A stretch of DNA of 64,000 bases from Spodoptera frugiperda (GCF_023101765.2 NC_064221.1:9419465-9483464); one strand, 5' to 3'. Positions 32,470-43,785 are shown, counted from the first letter of the stretch. Numbers and translations: made by a program. The notes: generated from the letters alone by a model not told the origin.

Positions 32470-33740
32470 ATGTCATTCTTTTATACTCAATATTATCTTA
32501 ATAAGAGACCTATTATTTAGCATCTAGACTTTTAAGTCCTCTTTCAAAACCTAGACGACGAAATTACAACAAATTAGTCTGAATCGAAGGCAGTTTGTCA
32601 TCATGTTACTCTGTGACAAGTGATGTTACTCGTTACCTAACATGATGTTACTCAAAAGGTCAGATACCTCTGACATCATAACCTGTGGTCGGGTTGGGAC
32701 TTGGTGTTCAAATTATTATTTATCTAGTCTAGATATTTTATGTTAATATAGCTGTCATTGTGAGATTTGAGGAAAAATATTTGCATTTCATTTGTTTATT
32801 TTTAACTTTTAAGCTTGTTTTTACGTATTCTTATGGCCAATGGTAGAAATGTGGTGGACGCTAAAGAAGTATAAATATTAAGATTATTGTAAGTGACGTT
32901 CTGTTGTTTCTGTTTTCTTTTCTTTCTGTAGTTGTAGAGATGATAATTTTAATCCATAAACATACTTAAAGTACAAGTGTTGTACATATGTTCAATATTA
33001 TTTATTATAAGGTATCTATCAAAATTATCGAAAATGAACCCTGTGTTTGTGGCGCAGTTGAGTCCAGTTTTGAGTCTTAGTGGAATTTTTCATCAGGTTG
33101 TCTTTTTTCCACCATCTTGCCTGGTGATGAGTGATGCTGCAGCCAATCGTCATTCAACTAGAACTAGAGAGAACGCCGTCAGGCTTTAATCAAAGTTTTT
33201 TCTTTCTTCCAATGGAAATAGAAACACACAGAAAGAAAGGGCATGTAGTGTCAGTATATAAAAAGATTTGGTAATAATAATTGTGTATTGTATGGATTAT
33301 GGAAGAGGAGAGATTCAAGGATGACACGCAAAATTATAAGCATGCTTTAACTAGATTGAAAAGATAAACTAATACTAATATTAACATAAAACATGCGAGA
33401 GTAGGTATCATCTACTCTTTGTATTTAAATATTATTTTTAGATTAAAATCGTATCTGTTAATGCATTCTGAATAATTATGCTAATTTAAAACAAATAGTT
33501 GCAATAGAAGAAAGTATTGCGTAATAAATTGGTTTATAATTATGAGGTGTATTTTTTATGAATCTCCTGTTGTTAGGATATTTTTTATGTTATTTTGAAT
33601 GTCCATTCATTGTACGTATTTGCATTTTTATTTTGGCAGATTTAGATACAGCTTACTACAATAAAGGTACAATGAAACAGAAAAAAACTAACTTTTACCT
33701 TTAACTAACTTTAACCTAATTTTCCTAATTTTAGTTCAGA
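32470..33740. other. AT-rich intergenic stretch
   Basis: Apart from a short CR1-like phrase near 33110 (CTTGCCTGGTGATGAGTGAT) nothing recognisable is present. No gene supported. Confidence 0.4.
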
Positions 33741-33759
33741 AACTAACCATTAGTCATCA

Positions 33760-33878
33760 TAGGCAATAGGCTCACCCCTTATTACATGGGACTTATAACA
33801 CAATTGGTGAAAAGTGAATGTATAGCAGCATTTCGTGCCGTTATATGCACCTCTGCCTACCTCCGGATAAAAGGCGTG
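33760..33878 (+). repeat. SINE-1 copy, 5'-truncated
   Basis: GCAATAGGCTCACCCCTTAT, GGGACTTATAACACAATTGG, CCTCTGCCTACCTCCGG, AAAGGCGTGACG. Confidence 0.85.
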
Positions 33879-35331
33879 ACGTTGCATTGCACAACCCCAT
33901 ATTGTAGCTCTCTGGGAAAACCTCGGCAGGGAGTCTATATATATTATATTAATATATTTTTTTTGTAACTAGAGTATAGTATAAACATACTTTTCATAGT
34001 ATGTCTTATAATTTGTAACAGGACACGTTACAGTTACATAACATATAAGCGCGAACTCCGAGCTATATTTACCTCTTTAATATATAAGCATTATGCTAAT
34101 AAACGCATAATATATATTTATATGTATATGAACATTTACATATAACTTTGTGAACTGACATATTTCACATGTTCTACACTTTCGTTTTTTACAGAAAGCG
34201 AATCTGTTTGTGTGTGTGTCACTGAGGCATTTACTGAACTATTATGCTATTACTGCCTCGTTAGTCGAGTGGTCGCAAGTGCGAATGCCGAACAAGGGGT
34301 CTCAGGTTCATATTTTGTTATTTAAAACCACACTAGGATTTTCTCCTGTGACGTGGGTGCGTTTATAAATATACAAGTTCACATACACATGACACCCAGA
34401 CCCGAAAAAACTATTTTAGTGGAGCGCCTGGGGGTTTTCACCTCGGATTAGAGTTACAGTGAATGAATTAATATGATTGATGTGGGATATTGTTTTTTAA
34501 ACTATAAATTGCAATGTTTACCCAAAATTTTTTTGTGCACTCCATTTTTTTATTGTTTAAACAAATTATTATAAAAAATTAATGTTTGGCCATATATTTT
34601 CACTTTAAACAGTATTTTTTTTTATTTATATGTTAAATCTTACCTGAGTAGACATATAGGAACATTTTTCAAAGATACCTCTGTATAAAAATAGCAGTAT
34701 CTCGAACAGGTAGAAAAACGTGGAGGGGAGAGCGGAGCGACAGCTGCTATGTACAATGGAACTTCTTGGCCAGTTTAATTATAAATGAAACGCACTTTAT
34801 TGTGTACATTGAAAAAAATACGGTAATTAATTATTACTAATGAAAAGAAAAAAAATATTTGTACAAAATCTGTTTATTTAAATATATTACATGGTTGTCT
34901 ACATCAAATATTTTCTTCTACTTCATCTATCTGTATAATAGGTGAAGTATTGGAACAACTATTTCCGCTGCACTGTAAACATGATACACTGCAGTATAAA
35001 CTACACTCGCGAGCAACCAAATCGACTCAACCTACATGTGCGCATTCGAAGATGTTTTCTTAAAAATATACTGAATTGCTTTTAAAAATCGATATACCAT
35101 TAGAAAGCTTACAACTTCAGCTTTATATTGGTACCATTATTATAAAAATTGTATCAGTACTTTTTAAAATATTTTACTTAATTCAGCGGACTAGAGTATT
35201 TGCTCACTACGACTCCAACAAGTTATAACACAAAACCTCCACATTAAGGTTAACTTTATCCGTGGCTTATCGAAAGTTGATCGTACACATCTCCGCAAAA
35301 ACGCTTCATTTTATTTCCAAAAATTTTGGAT

Positions 35332-35735
35332 TTGACACCAGAAGAAGCCGCTCAAGTCGTTGCTCTACTGGAACAAGGACTAAGTCAGCGAAGAGTTGCT
35401 GCTCATCTGAGTTTGAGCCAATCTGCAGTATCAACAGGGTACAGGTAGTATCAAGATACTAGTGCCTTCAATCGAAAACCAAAAATAAGCCGCCACCGGT
35501 CCACCTCGGAGTGAGACGACCGTTTTATTATTTCAACTTCGCTACGAAATCGTCACTTAACCGGTGTCGATGTTCAACAGGAACTCAGAAGAGTTCGAAG
35601 AGTGGCTGTCAGCGAGTGGACAGTACGGAGATGGTTGAAGGAAGCCAACCTCACCCCTAAACGGCCTACCACAGGCCCGAAATTGACGACCCGCCATCGG
35701 CAAGCGCGCATTCAATTTGCCCGAGAACACCTGGC
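35332..35735 (+). pseudogene. Tc1/mariner transposase N-terminal fragment
   Basis: The frame from 35332 reads LTPEEAAQVVALLEQGLSQR, RVAAHLSLSQSAVST, a paired-type helix-turn-helix. It breaks with stop codons near 35445, then continues at about 35602 with VSEWTVRRWLKEANLTPKRP, the second HTH and linker, up to HRQARIQFAREHL. No DDE catalytic core follows in this orientation. Dead. Confidence 0.8.
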
Positions 35736-35740
35736 CAGTT

Positions 35741-35917
35741 CGCCCGGCGTTCCGTACGACTACCGTGCAGACACATTCTGCATTCGGCAGTTAATAAGAC
35801 TGGCCTCCATTGCTCTATGCTCCAATCGAGGTGTTCTCGGGCAAATTGAATGCGCGCTTGCCGATGGCGGATCGTCAATTTCGGGCCTGTGGTAGGCCGT
35901 TTAGGGGTGAGGTTGGC
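35741..35917 (-). pseudogene. Inverted second copy of the transposase middle region
   Basis: On the minus strand the frame reads KANLTPKRPTTGPKLTIRHR, QARIQFAREHLDWSIEQWRP and VLLTAECRMCLHGS. This overlaps the forward fragment and extends it into the region where the first catalytic aspartate (normally TDES-like) sits; here it reads TAEC, so that D is lost. Opposed copies make 35645-35732 and 35838-35917 an inner inverted repeat. Confidence 0.78.
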
Positions 35918-36028
35918 TTTGCAGTGTATCATGTTTACAGTGCAGCGGAAATAGTTGTTCCAATACTTCACCTATTATACAGATAGATGAAATAGAAGAA
36001 AATATTTGATGTAGATAACCATGTAATA

Positions 36029-36147
36029 TCTATACTTATAATAAATCTGTAGAGAGGTCAATTCTGTACATGAAATATATTTCCAAAATAACTATCAGGG
36101 GCTGATTAGTGATCGATACTGACGCCAAAAATGCAATTAGAAACATT

Positions 36148-36200
<53 letters not shown>

Positions 36201-37070
36201 ATGTTCTTTATAGAAACAAAAACTACTTGACAGATTTCAACGAAACTTGGTACAATTGTTCTTCATACTCCTGGGCAGGTTATAGTATACTTTTCATCAC
36301 GCTACGATCAATAGGAGCAGAGCAGTGAAGGGAAATGTTGGGAAAACAGAAGAACTTACTCCATTTTTTAAGCTTTCGTCGCGTGTGCAGCCTTCATGGT
36401 TAAAGCTACATAGAAATCATGTATGACGGAAATGTTCTCCTTAAAATTGTTTATAAAATATTCCACGACAGCAAATGTCTATCTTTTATGGTTGACTCAC
36501 AATAACACGTATAAATCCCGATAGCTTAGCAGTTCGGAGCTTTCTGATTATATTTGTCTACTCTTACGTTTATAACACTCTAATTCATTCATTCTTAATA
36601 TGAATAAATTATAATAAATCTGTAAAAGGATCAATTCTGTACATTGAAAATATTGAAAGAATAAATAGCAGGGGGTGTTACTGAATCGATACCAAACCCA
36701 AATATGTGATCATTTTTTTTTTGTTTGTCTGTCTTTCTGTCTGTATGTTCAGGCATCGCGTGAAAACTAACGGTTCCATTGCAATGAAACTTGGTATAAT
36801 TATACCTTATTGTCCTGGGCATAAAATAGAATACATTTTATCCTGGAAAAATACGTAGAAAAAATCTTTATTTTTAAGTTTTATTCTACAGAACGCGAGC
36901 TCAACAGCAGTAGCTCAATAGAGGGATCTCCTTAATTATTATGGGCCTCGCCGTATTTGGGTCCAATAGATATTTATAAGATGTCATTGTCAGAGTTACT
37001 CAAAATGGAGAAATAAAACTTCCACGCGAAGACCGACATTCGCGCGGACGGAGTCGCGGGCGGAAGCTAG
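36029..37070 (+). mobile_element. Lep1-like non-autonomous Helitron, 1042 bp, with empty site (level 4 of 4)
   Basis: It starts TCTATACTTATAATAAATC and ends with the hairpin CGCGCGGACGGAGTCGCGGGC (loop region 37047-37053) and CGGAAGCTAG. The host bases are A on the left and T on the right. The opposite arm of the Tc1 element gives the uninterrupted sequence GTAATATATTTAAATAAAC in sense, proving insertion between A and T with no duplication, as Helitrons do. The interior has two versions of a CTGTA...GATCAATTCTGTACAT block (36048 and 36617), suggesting tandem or nested copies. No Rep/helicase frame. Confidence 0.92.
36152..36200 (+). repeat. (TCTG)n microsatellite in the Helitron
   Basis: About twelve perfect TCTG/GTCT tetramers. 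A shorter, interrupted run sits at the equivalent place of the second internal block (36724-36748). It forces a repetitive CLSV peptide in one frame, which is not a gene. Confidence 0.95.
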
Positions 37071-38111
37071 TATTTAAATAAACAGATTTTGTACAAATAT
37101 TTTTTTTCTTTTCATTAGTCATAATTAATTACCGTATTTTTTTCAATGTACACAATAAAGTGCGTTTCATTTATAATTAAACTGGCCAAGAAGTTCCATT
37201 GTACATAGCAGCTGTCGCTCCGCTCTCCCTCCACGTTTTTCTACCTGTTCGAGATACTGCTATTTTTATACAGAGGTATCTTTGAAAAATGTTCCTATAT
37301 GTCTACTCAGGTAAGATTTAACATATAAATAAAAAAAATACTGTTTAAAGTGAAAATATATGGTCAAACATTAATTTTTTATAATAATTTGTTTAAACAA
37401 TAAAAAAATGGAGTGCACAAAAAAATTTTGGGTAAACATTGCAATTTATAGTTTAAAAAACAATATCCCACATCGATCATATTAATTCATTCACTGTAAC
37501 TCTAATCCGAGGTTTTACGGTTTTGAATGCTCCAGGCACTCCACTATTTCTAGATCACACAAAGAGTTGCTCTGTGCGGGAATCGAAGCCGCTACACATT
37601 GCGCGGCAGGCGGTCGCCAAGCTACCGCACTAACCTTCCAGTCATCTGGAATCGGGCAAAGTACTGCTGGGCTCGGGCGCTGGATAGTAACACGGAATCT
37701 GGAATTGTTTTTGCTATAGTATAGCAATAAGATCACCCCCTATTACATGGGACTTAAAATACAAATTGTGAAAAGTGGGCGTACATTGTACCGTAATTTG
37801 TACTTCTTCCTATATCTTCTGAGATGAAAAGGCATGACGATATGACGATACGATTATACTATTGCATTATATAATAAAGTAGGTATTTCACGAATGCTTG
37901 GTCACATTCAATACATTTTTTATAATGTCAATAACGTTTTTGACCTTTGATAACTTTGGCATATCTTTTGATTAATGTTTTTGGGTCCGAAGTGAGTATA
38001 TGCGTTTATTTTTTATCTTTAGTATTTATCTATCTTTATGCCTGCTTTCATGCCCATGGTTTCATGATTGAATAGAGCTAGAGCCTAAACATAATTATAG
38101 TGCCGACTAGA

Positions 38112-38262
38112 AGCTGCGGACTGCCTAGTGGGTTACCGGGGCTCCGACTCGAAAAACAGGAGTAGGAACGGGGTGGTTTTTAGTTAGTACGAGTCTGACA
38201 CTCCCTCTTGCCCTTGCCCAGGAAGGGAGAAGTTACTAGATGATTTCCACACCTTATAGGAA
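38112..38262 (+). repeat. Family B element joined to a family A copy
   Basis: AGCTGCGGACTGCCTAGTGG through TCTGACACTCCCTCTTGCC ends at CCACACC. It is followed at once by a family A copy lacking its head. Confidence 0.82.
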
Positions 38263-38412
38263 GATTGGGAAGGGGGTAATTGGGCCTCCAGTAACCTCAC
38301 TCACTCAACGAAACGCAACAAAAGCGATGTTTCACGTCGGTTTTCGGTGTGGCCGTATCACTCCGGTTGAGTCGGCCCAGTCGTGCGGAAGCATGGCTCT
38401 CCCACACTTAAC
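38263..38412 (+). repeat. Family A repeat, 5'-truncated
   Basis: It starts at AGGAAGATTGGGAAGGGGGT and ends GCATGGCTCTCCCACACTTA. A 5'-truncated copy with intact 3' end suggests target-primed retroposition, but no A-tail is visible. Confidence 0.82.
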
Positions 38413-38524
38413 TAGAGGACTGACCGACAGACAGACATTTTGTATTTTTTTTTTTAATAATTTTGATTTGAATTGACATGGTGGTATTTTATGCTATACT
38501 TTAGGGAACAAAGAGTAAAGTTCC

Positions 38525-38625
38525 CTAAGAAAAGGAGGATCCTCCGACCAGGCGAGGTGATCATGTCTGGCGGGCTTTCTGTCCAACTGCTATTCGTTCT
38601 GATTTTCTGTCCATGTTAATCCCCA
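38525..38625 (-). repeat. Two-copy interspersed repeat (family G)
   Basis: This is the reverse partner of 3127-3225: AGGATCCTCCGACCAGGCGA, GGTGATCATGTCTGGCGGGC. Confidence 0.6.
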
Positions 38626-39076
38626 TGTAAACTTCACATGTCATGTGCGATGCAGGATATTTATGACGTCATTCATTGATTTTGCTCGTAGATAGTCTAT
38701 GTGCGACTTCTGTCATCTGTCATTTGTCAGGTGTCGCCACACTTATTAATGAGTTAAGATTGCACAGGTCAGGAAAGTTAACAAAGTTAAAAAAAATTGT
38801 TACATTGTTGCTTTTATCTTTGAGATGTCCTCAATAAAGAAGATTCATCTCAGTACATTATGTAATTACAGATATTATGTGTTACATGTGAAATGTGTTC
38901 GCGAATTTACACATTGTATTGGCATGAAGATATTTTTAGCACGTATTATTTTAAGTGTGGTATGAAAAGTGGGTGTGGCCTAGGAAGTAAGTATTAGGTT
39001 AGGCCAGTCTTCGATTTGGGTAAAAAAAATTAGTTTGACTATTGCGTCAGATTTCAAACTATAAATCAAACTCTAA

Positions 39077-39154
39077 GGTTGCTTTTCCACCAGAGATGTG
39101 CTATGCTTCGTTGCTGTGGATGCGTTTGGCTTCTATCAATCATATTCATTGGTA
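39077..39154 (-). repeat. Family C MITE end, truncated
   Basis: GGTTGCTTTTCCACCAGAG is one TIR, preceded by TAA; the rest of the element is replaced by family B sequence. Confidence 0.65.
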
Positions 39155-39330
39155 GAACCTAGCGGGTTTACCGGGGTTCCGGGTCGAAAAGTAGGAGTAA
39201 GAACGGGTTGGTTTTTAGTCAGCAAGAGTCTGACACTAATAGGAAGATTTTCCCCCTTAAAAACCCACTAGGTAGTCCGCAGCTCCGGATAAGGCATCAG
39301 CCCTACTGGGCCCCATCTGTAAGCGTTGTG
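39155..39330. repeat. Two family B fragments head to head
   Basis: 39155-39245 is forward (CTAGCGGGTTTACCGGGG, AAAGTAGGAGTAAGAACGGG). 39258-39325 is reverse (CCCACTAGGTAGTCCGCAGC). The reverse one extends family B by a further 5' block, GGGGCCCAGTAGGGCTGATG in sense, also seen at 39840-39895. Confidence 0.7.
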
Positions 39331-39721
39331 TTTTGCGGTGTGATATTACCGGAGATCAATCCCAAAATACTAGCAACGCATTTATGACTCCTCTAGTATT
39401 GCGAGTATCGGTCGATATCAAGTCAACTCGTATGCAGAAATCAGTACATTATAATGCGGTTCTCGTAAGCCCAATATTAAGCCATAGGCAACCTCTTTAC
39501 ATAATCACACAGAACAATAATTATTTATACCATAAACACTGACCATAAAGAATCACTTAAGAATAGACTGTGCTCTTTGACAGGCCCAGAAATGAAACGA
39601 AGCGTAGAACATCAATTCGAATTTAAATAATGGAGTGTTATGAAATTAGGGGAATGATATAAAGAGAAATAATTTTATGGTAATATCTTTGTTAAGTACA
39701 AAGTCTAATTTTTTAAGGGGG

Positions 39722-39895
39722 ACAGTCATTAAATGACTTCTCTCGCCTTAGGCGAGGCGAGAGGGAGTGTCAGACTCTTACTGACTAAAAACAACCTCGG
39801 CCCTACTCCTGCTTTTCAAGCCCGGTAAACCCGCTAGGTATTCCGTAGCTCCGGATCAGGCATCAGCCCTACTGGGCTCCATCTGTAGTGGTCTG
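39722..39895 (-). repeat. Family B element, longer copy
   Basis: GACTTCTCTCGCCTTAGGCG, GTGTCAGACTCTTACTGACT, GCTTTTCAAGCCCGG, then TCCGGATCAGGCATCAGCCC. It adjoins a diverged half of a family E MITE (39895-40010). Confidence 0.82.
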
Positions 39896-40599
39896 ACATC
39901 TGTTTTTCGTGTTCTGATTTTTTAGTTTATTCGAGCCGGCCCATCAGAGCTTCGAACGCACTCTAGTTTCGATTAATTTAAACGTAAAGCAAATTCACAC
40001 TACGGATTTGTGCAACACGTACCTTTTTGCTTTAATTATTTCGGAAGTATGACACAAACTCTTTTCTACACAAACTAGAGACGATTAACCGGTTATTTGC
40101 CTCTTGCCTACAAAATATGTCATGTCTGCTTGCACTTTATGGCATTGTGTGCCACAATGTAATTGAAAGGTCAGAACAGTGCGTACGTTGAGAGGCCCAT
40201 CGATATTATGTAAGCTTTGAGTAATAAAAAATTGTATACAAGACTTACTTCAAACTTGAGTTAGGTCGAGTGGTTGTGAGTGAGGCTGCTGGGTACAAGG
40301 TAAATGGTTCGTTGTCTGTTGTAGAGAATTTTTTGTGAGTGTAATGAAGATTAACTGCTAGGGATTTCGGTTCGATTCCTAATGATTCCTTGGGCAAGCA
40401 ATTGCGGAATTTTCGGTTTTAGCACGGTTTGGATTATTGCCTGGTATATGGCAATTGGTACCTGTTACATATGATACTACATACCTGGTATAAAACGTTA
40501 AGGGAGTTATATTGTATCTGTGGTGTACCTTATTAGTATCAGTAATTAAGAAGACCATGTTAAATTCATTTTATGTGTTGTGTTTCGTTCTGCGAGTGA

Positions 40600-40770
40600 C
40601 CAGAGGCCTAATTATAACTACCCTGTCCACTCCTTCCCAATCTTTCCAATCCCCTATTCTCCTACAGCCCTTAAATTTATATACACTTGTAACGCCTCTG
40701 GTTGTTCGAGAGTCCATGGACAGCGGCGATTCCTTACCATCAGTTGATCCCTCAGCTCGATTACCAGCTT
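40600..40770 (-). repeat. Family A repeat, 3'-truncated
   Basis: CAATCTTTCCAATCCCC, CTTAAATTTATATACACTTG, TAACGCCTCTGGTTGTTCG, GTCCATGGACAGCGGCG, ATCAGTTGATCCCTCAGCTC. Confidence 0.8.
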
Positions 40771-41315
40771 ATAACATAAAAAAAAACATTAGCTAAAGCT
40801 TGCTAATCACTATGGAAAAAATACTTCAAATAAGTTTTTATTTAAAAGTTTCAACAAAGGAAGTGTTTATCACCTACCTACTAAATTACTGTAACATATA
40901 CGTCTAAAAAATTTAGGAGCCCACTAAATAAATGTCGACGCATCGATGTGAAATCTTTTAAACGCTAATTTTACGGACATTTGAATAGAAAAAAAACCTT
41001 CGGACGTTCTTATTGTGTTATTTTACGCAAGTCTTGCCTAGTACCGGCGTAAAACTATATTCTAATTGTTGAATCTTCATTAATTTCGTATCCCCCCAGA
41101 AATGTTAAAAGAAGCAAATTTATTTTGAGCTCTTTGTGCGAAGTTTATTTTCCTAGACAGGGGTCTTGGTAGGGTGGTTCTAACAGCCAATATACTATGG
41201 TCTTATGTCGTTAGGTGAAAGTTCGTTTGGCGGGGTCGTTGTAGAATGGTAACTATGTATGGGAGAGCGTTAAAAGCGTGTTCTATGGTTCGCACGCGTG
41301 CATTTGCCTCCATTC

Positions 41316-41541
41316 AGTCATAGACTCAAAGCGCATTCTATTTTTTGAATTTAACCGCGAATTTTTAAACGATTTTTTTTCGAACGTGAGTTCTTTTTTT
41401 TTGGAATATCGGAAAGTGATTTGGTGTTGTGATATTTTTTTTTATTAGAAGTTTTAATTTTGAAAACGTTTTTTTTTCTTTTTTTGTTTTAGTTCTTTTT
41501 CTTCTTCGGTGAATTTTTTTTTGAAGAATAAGAATTATAAG
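41316..41541 (+). promoter_or_regulatory. Candidate initiator and non-coding first exon
   Basis: An arthropod-type initiator TCAGTC (A at 41316) follows a short GC-richer, repeat-free stretch. Downstream is a T-rich leader without start codons in a useful frame, then AATTATAAG|GTGAGT, a near-consensus 5' splice site at 41542. No TATA box. It could be the 5' UTR exon of the gene whose signal-peptide exon starts at 62346, which needs an upstream non-coding exon. The link is a guess. Confidence 0.3.
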
Positions 41542-42066
41542 GTGAGTTTTTTGCTTATTTTTATGTCGTGATTTTCTAGAATTAATTTTAGTGTATTTCT
41601 TCCAAATTTTTGTGTGTTTTAAACATCTTTTTTCAAATTTTCTATTAATTATTACATTTTAGCATACATTAATCCACAGTTATAACCTGAACTCGCTTAA
41701 AACTTAAACTTTTAACACGCACATGGCGTATGTATGCCATTTTTTACTCCCATTCAATTGTTCCGCGGTTGCTTACCACAAAAAACATTGTTTACACATT
41801 GTTACAACACATCTAGAAAACATAAGCGTTTGAAAACAAAAACAAGACATTTTTCAAAAGAATTTTTGAGCAAAGAAAATAAAAAGTTAGTCTATTTTCG
41901 CTAATTAGATGTTAAATTGGTTGGAAAAACGAGACTATTCACACATTTTGGTGGTTGTATAATACATACAATGTGAACTGTGCTACGGAACTAAGAAAAA
42001 GTATGCCTGGTAATGTAAAGGTTATACTACATATTTGATTATTACTTAAATTATTTATTACTGGGC

Positions 42067-42237
42067 TTATTTCGGTTTTTCGAAAATTTCTCAGTAGTAG
42101 CACAAAGTCTGGAATTGTGCCCAGTATATGGCAATAGGCTCAACCCCTATTACATGGAACTTATAACATAAATGGTGAAAAGTGGGTGTACATTGTATAG
42201 CGGCGTTACGTGCCGTAATGTGCATCTCTGCAGTTTA
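42067..42237 (+). repeat. SINE-1 copy, head missing
   Basis: TTTCGGTTTTTCGAAAATTT, GGAATTGTGCCCAGTATATG, GGCTCAACCCCTATTACATG, TGCCGTAATGTGCATCTCTG. Confidence 0.85.
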
Positions 42238-42327
42238 CGATACCTACATTAAAATTATTTTATTTGACAAATGTTTTTTTAATAGAATAGAGTTAGGCTT
42301 TACTTTGCGGAAATCCATTTTTAGTTT

Positions 42328-42380
42328 CTTTTTAGTTTTTTAGTTTGTCCCACAAGCGGAATAAAAACTAAAAATGTATT
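42328..42380. repeat. Short fold-back around GCGGAATAAAAAC
   Basis: CATTTTTAGTTT... pairs with AAACTAAAAATG, enclosing CCCACAAGCGGAAT. A like-built element (TACATTAGATTTTTAGTT / AACTAGAAATCTAATGTA) lies at 55207-55258 with the same AAGCGGAATT loop, so this is a small MITE family. Confidence 0.65.
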
Positions 42381-42777
42381 ATATTGTTAGTGTAAATATG
42401 TTTAATTTTTTTACCGTGGAATATTTTTTTGACATCGTTTACTTTATTCCCATCACTAAAAAGTAAAAATATAGAGCAATGTAGGCAACGTTGCGTTCAC
42501 AATATTCATTCTTAGTAAACAATTCTAGGAATCTGATTGAGATTGCAATCGATGTATGCCATGAGAGACATACATAATGTAGATCTATCTATCATTAGAT
42601 ATTGAACCTTTTGATAGGTAGTTATAGGTATTATTTTTGAGTGTGACTAAAATAGGTTTTACACTGTCTTATTAGTTGAGTGGTAGGAATTACGGCTACC
42701 GGGTTTGATTCTCAGGCCAGACTAAGTGTTATACTCAGTACTATTAAGTACTGAGAAATGAAGCCTAACATTGTGTT

Positions 42778-42942
42778 AATCGGAGCTGCGGACTAGCGGG
42801 TTAACGGGGCTCCGGCACGAAAAGCAGGAGTAGGAACTGGGTGATTTGTAGTCACTCAGTTTGTAATTTTTAGTCTGACTCTCCCTCTCACCTCGACCAA
42901 GCCGGTAGAAGCCATTAAATGATTTTCCGCAATAAAAAAAAA
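42778..42942 (+). repeat. Family B element with A-run
   Basis: TCGGAGCTGCGGACTAGCGG, CACGAAAAGCAGGAGTAGG, CTCCCTCTCACCTCGACC, then AATAAAAAAAAAT. A short duplication (GTAGTCACTCAGTTTGTAAT) sits in the middle. Confidence 0.83.
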
Positions 42943-43429
42943 TCTATTTCGTATCCGATTTTTTATGTACAACTCTACCTACCCTTTCTGTGACCTAAGG
43001 GGCATGACGTGCAGGCAATCTTACTTTATAATGTCTGTATAAACATATCTCACCAAACAAAGCACCACGATATCTCACCAAAAATTGCCAATCAATTCCC
43101 TAGATAGTCGCCACACATATCAATCTTCATTCACAACTTCATTATGACAATCTAGTCTATAACGCACCAAAATAATAGGTACATACCTTCAAAACACCAG
43201 CTGGCACCATCGATCTTCAGTTGACACTATAATTTGAACTCTTGCGCAACTTATGGTCATTTGACATTATGACTTATAAATGAAGTGTAGAGTTGAAATT
43301 ACTTTACGTTAGATGTGGTTGTTATGTCTTTTTAATGTGGAGGGTATGTTTTTGGATAATGATGTCTTGATAGTGTTTTTTTTTTATTTGAAGTGTTTAA
43401 TTTAGTGTAATGTTAATTTTATTATTGTT

Positions 43430-43785
43430 TAAGACGCCCGCTTCTCATACATGAGGGTGCAGGTTCGAAATCTACCAACGGCAAGTACCAATGTGACTTT
43501 TTCCGAGTTATATGTATTTTCTAAGATTATTTAGACACCACTGACAAACAGTGAAGGAAAACATCGTAAGGAAACCTGGACTTATAATTTCTAATTATAA
43601 ATTTGAAATCGCCAACCCGCATTGAGTAAACGGGGTGATTAAAGCTCAAACCTTCTCCGTACGAGATGAGGCCTTTGGTCATCAGTGGCCACTTATAGGC
43701 TGTTGATGAGTCTATAAGTGGCCACTGCTGACTAAATGTGACACTTTATCCGACGAGACAATAGACGAAGCTGCTAGCAGAAGCT
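43430..43785 (+). repeat. tRNA-derived SINE with RTE-like tail
   Basis: The head has GCCCGCTTCTCATACATGAG and a B box GGTTCGAAA. The body has AAACATCGTAAGGAAACCTG, GCCAACCCGCATTGAGTAA and CTCAAACCTTCTCCGTACG, and the end is GGTCATCAGTGGCCACTTAT. I recall this tail from moth RTE-type elements. A TATAGGCTGTTGATG stretch is partly duplicated as an inverted copy of GGCCACTTATAG near 43720. Confidence 0.65.

Larger units (their letters stand above)
34419..37544. mobile_element. Tc1/mariner element with ~575-bp inverted arms (level 3 of 4)
   Basis: The ends are GTGGAGCGCCTGG and, in reverse complement, GTGGAGTGCCTGG, flanked by TA on both sides (34417-34418 and 37545-37546). The left arm 34419-34993 matches the reverse complement of 35920-36028 joined to 37071-37544; the 1042-bp gap is a Helitron. 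Excluding that, the element is about 2.08 kb. Between the arms are transposase fragments in both orientations. TA duplication plus the HTH region assigns it to Tc1/mariner. Confidence 0.88.
34328..37647 (-). repeat. SINE-2 copy split by a Tc1/mariner insertion (level 2 of 4)
   Basis: The tail half at 34328-34416 (CTAGGATTTTCTCCTGTGAC, ATACAAGTTCACATACACAT, CACCCAGACCCG) is continued by the head half at about 37547-37647 (GATCACACAAAGAGTTGCTC, GGGAATCGAAGCCGCTACAC). The break falls in the CAACAATTTGTGGATC region of the consensus. Confidence 0.85.
34250..37838 (+). repeat. SINE-1 copy split by nested insertions (level 1 of 4)
   Basis: The tRNA head at about 34250-34312 (CTGCCTCGTTAGTCGAGTGG, GGGGTCTCAGGTTC) is continued by the body at about 37657-37838 (GGGCAAAGTACTGCTGGGC, CACCCCCTATTACATGGGAC, AAAGTGGGCGTACATTG, AAAAGGCATGACG). 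Everything between is later insertion. Confidence 0.75.

Noticed and set aside
36131..36328. Frame with a CLSVCLSV repeat followed by a plausible peptide
   Set aside because: It is created by the (TCTG)n microsatellite inside the non-autonomous Helitron.
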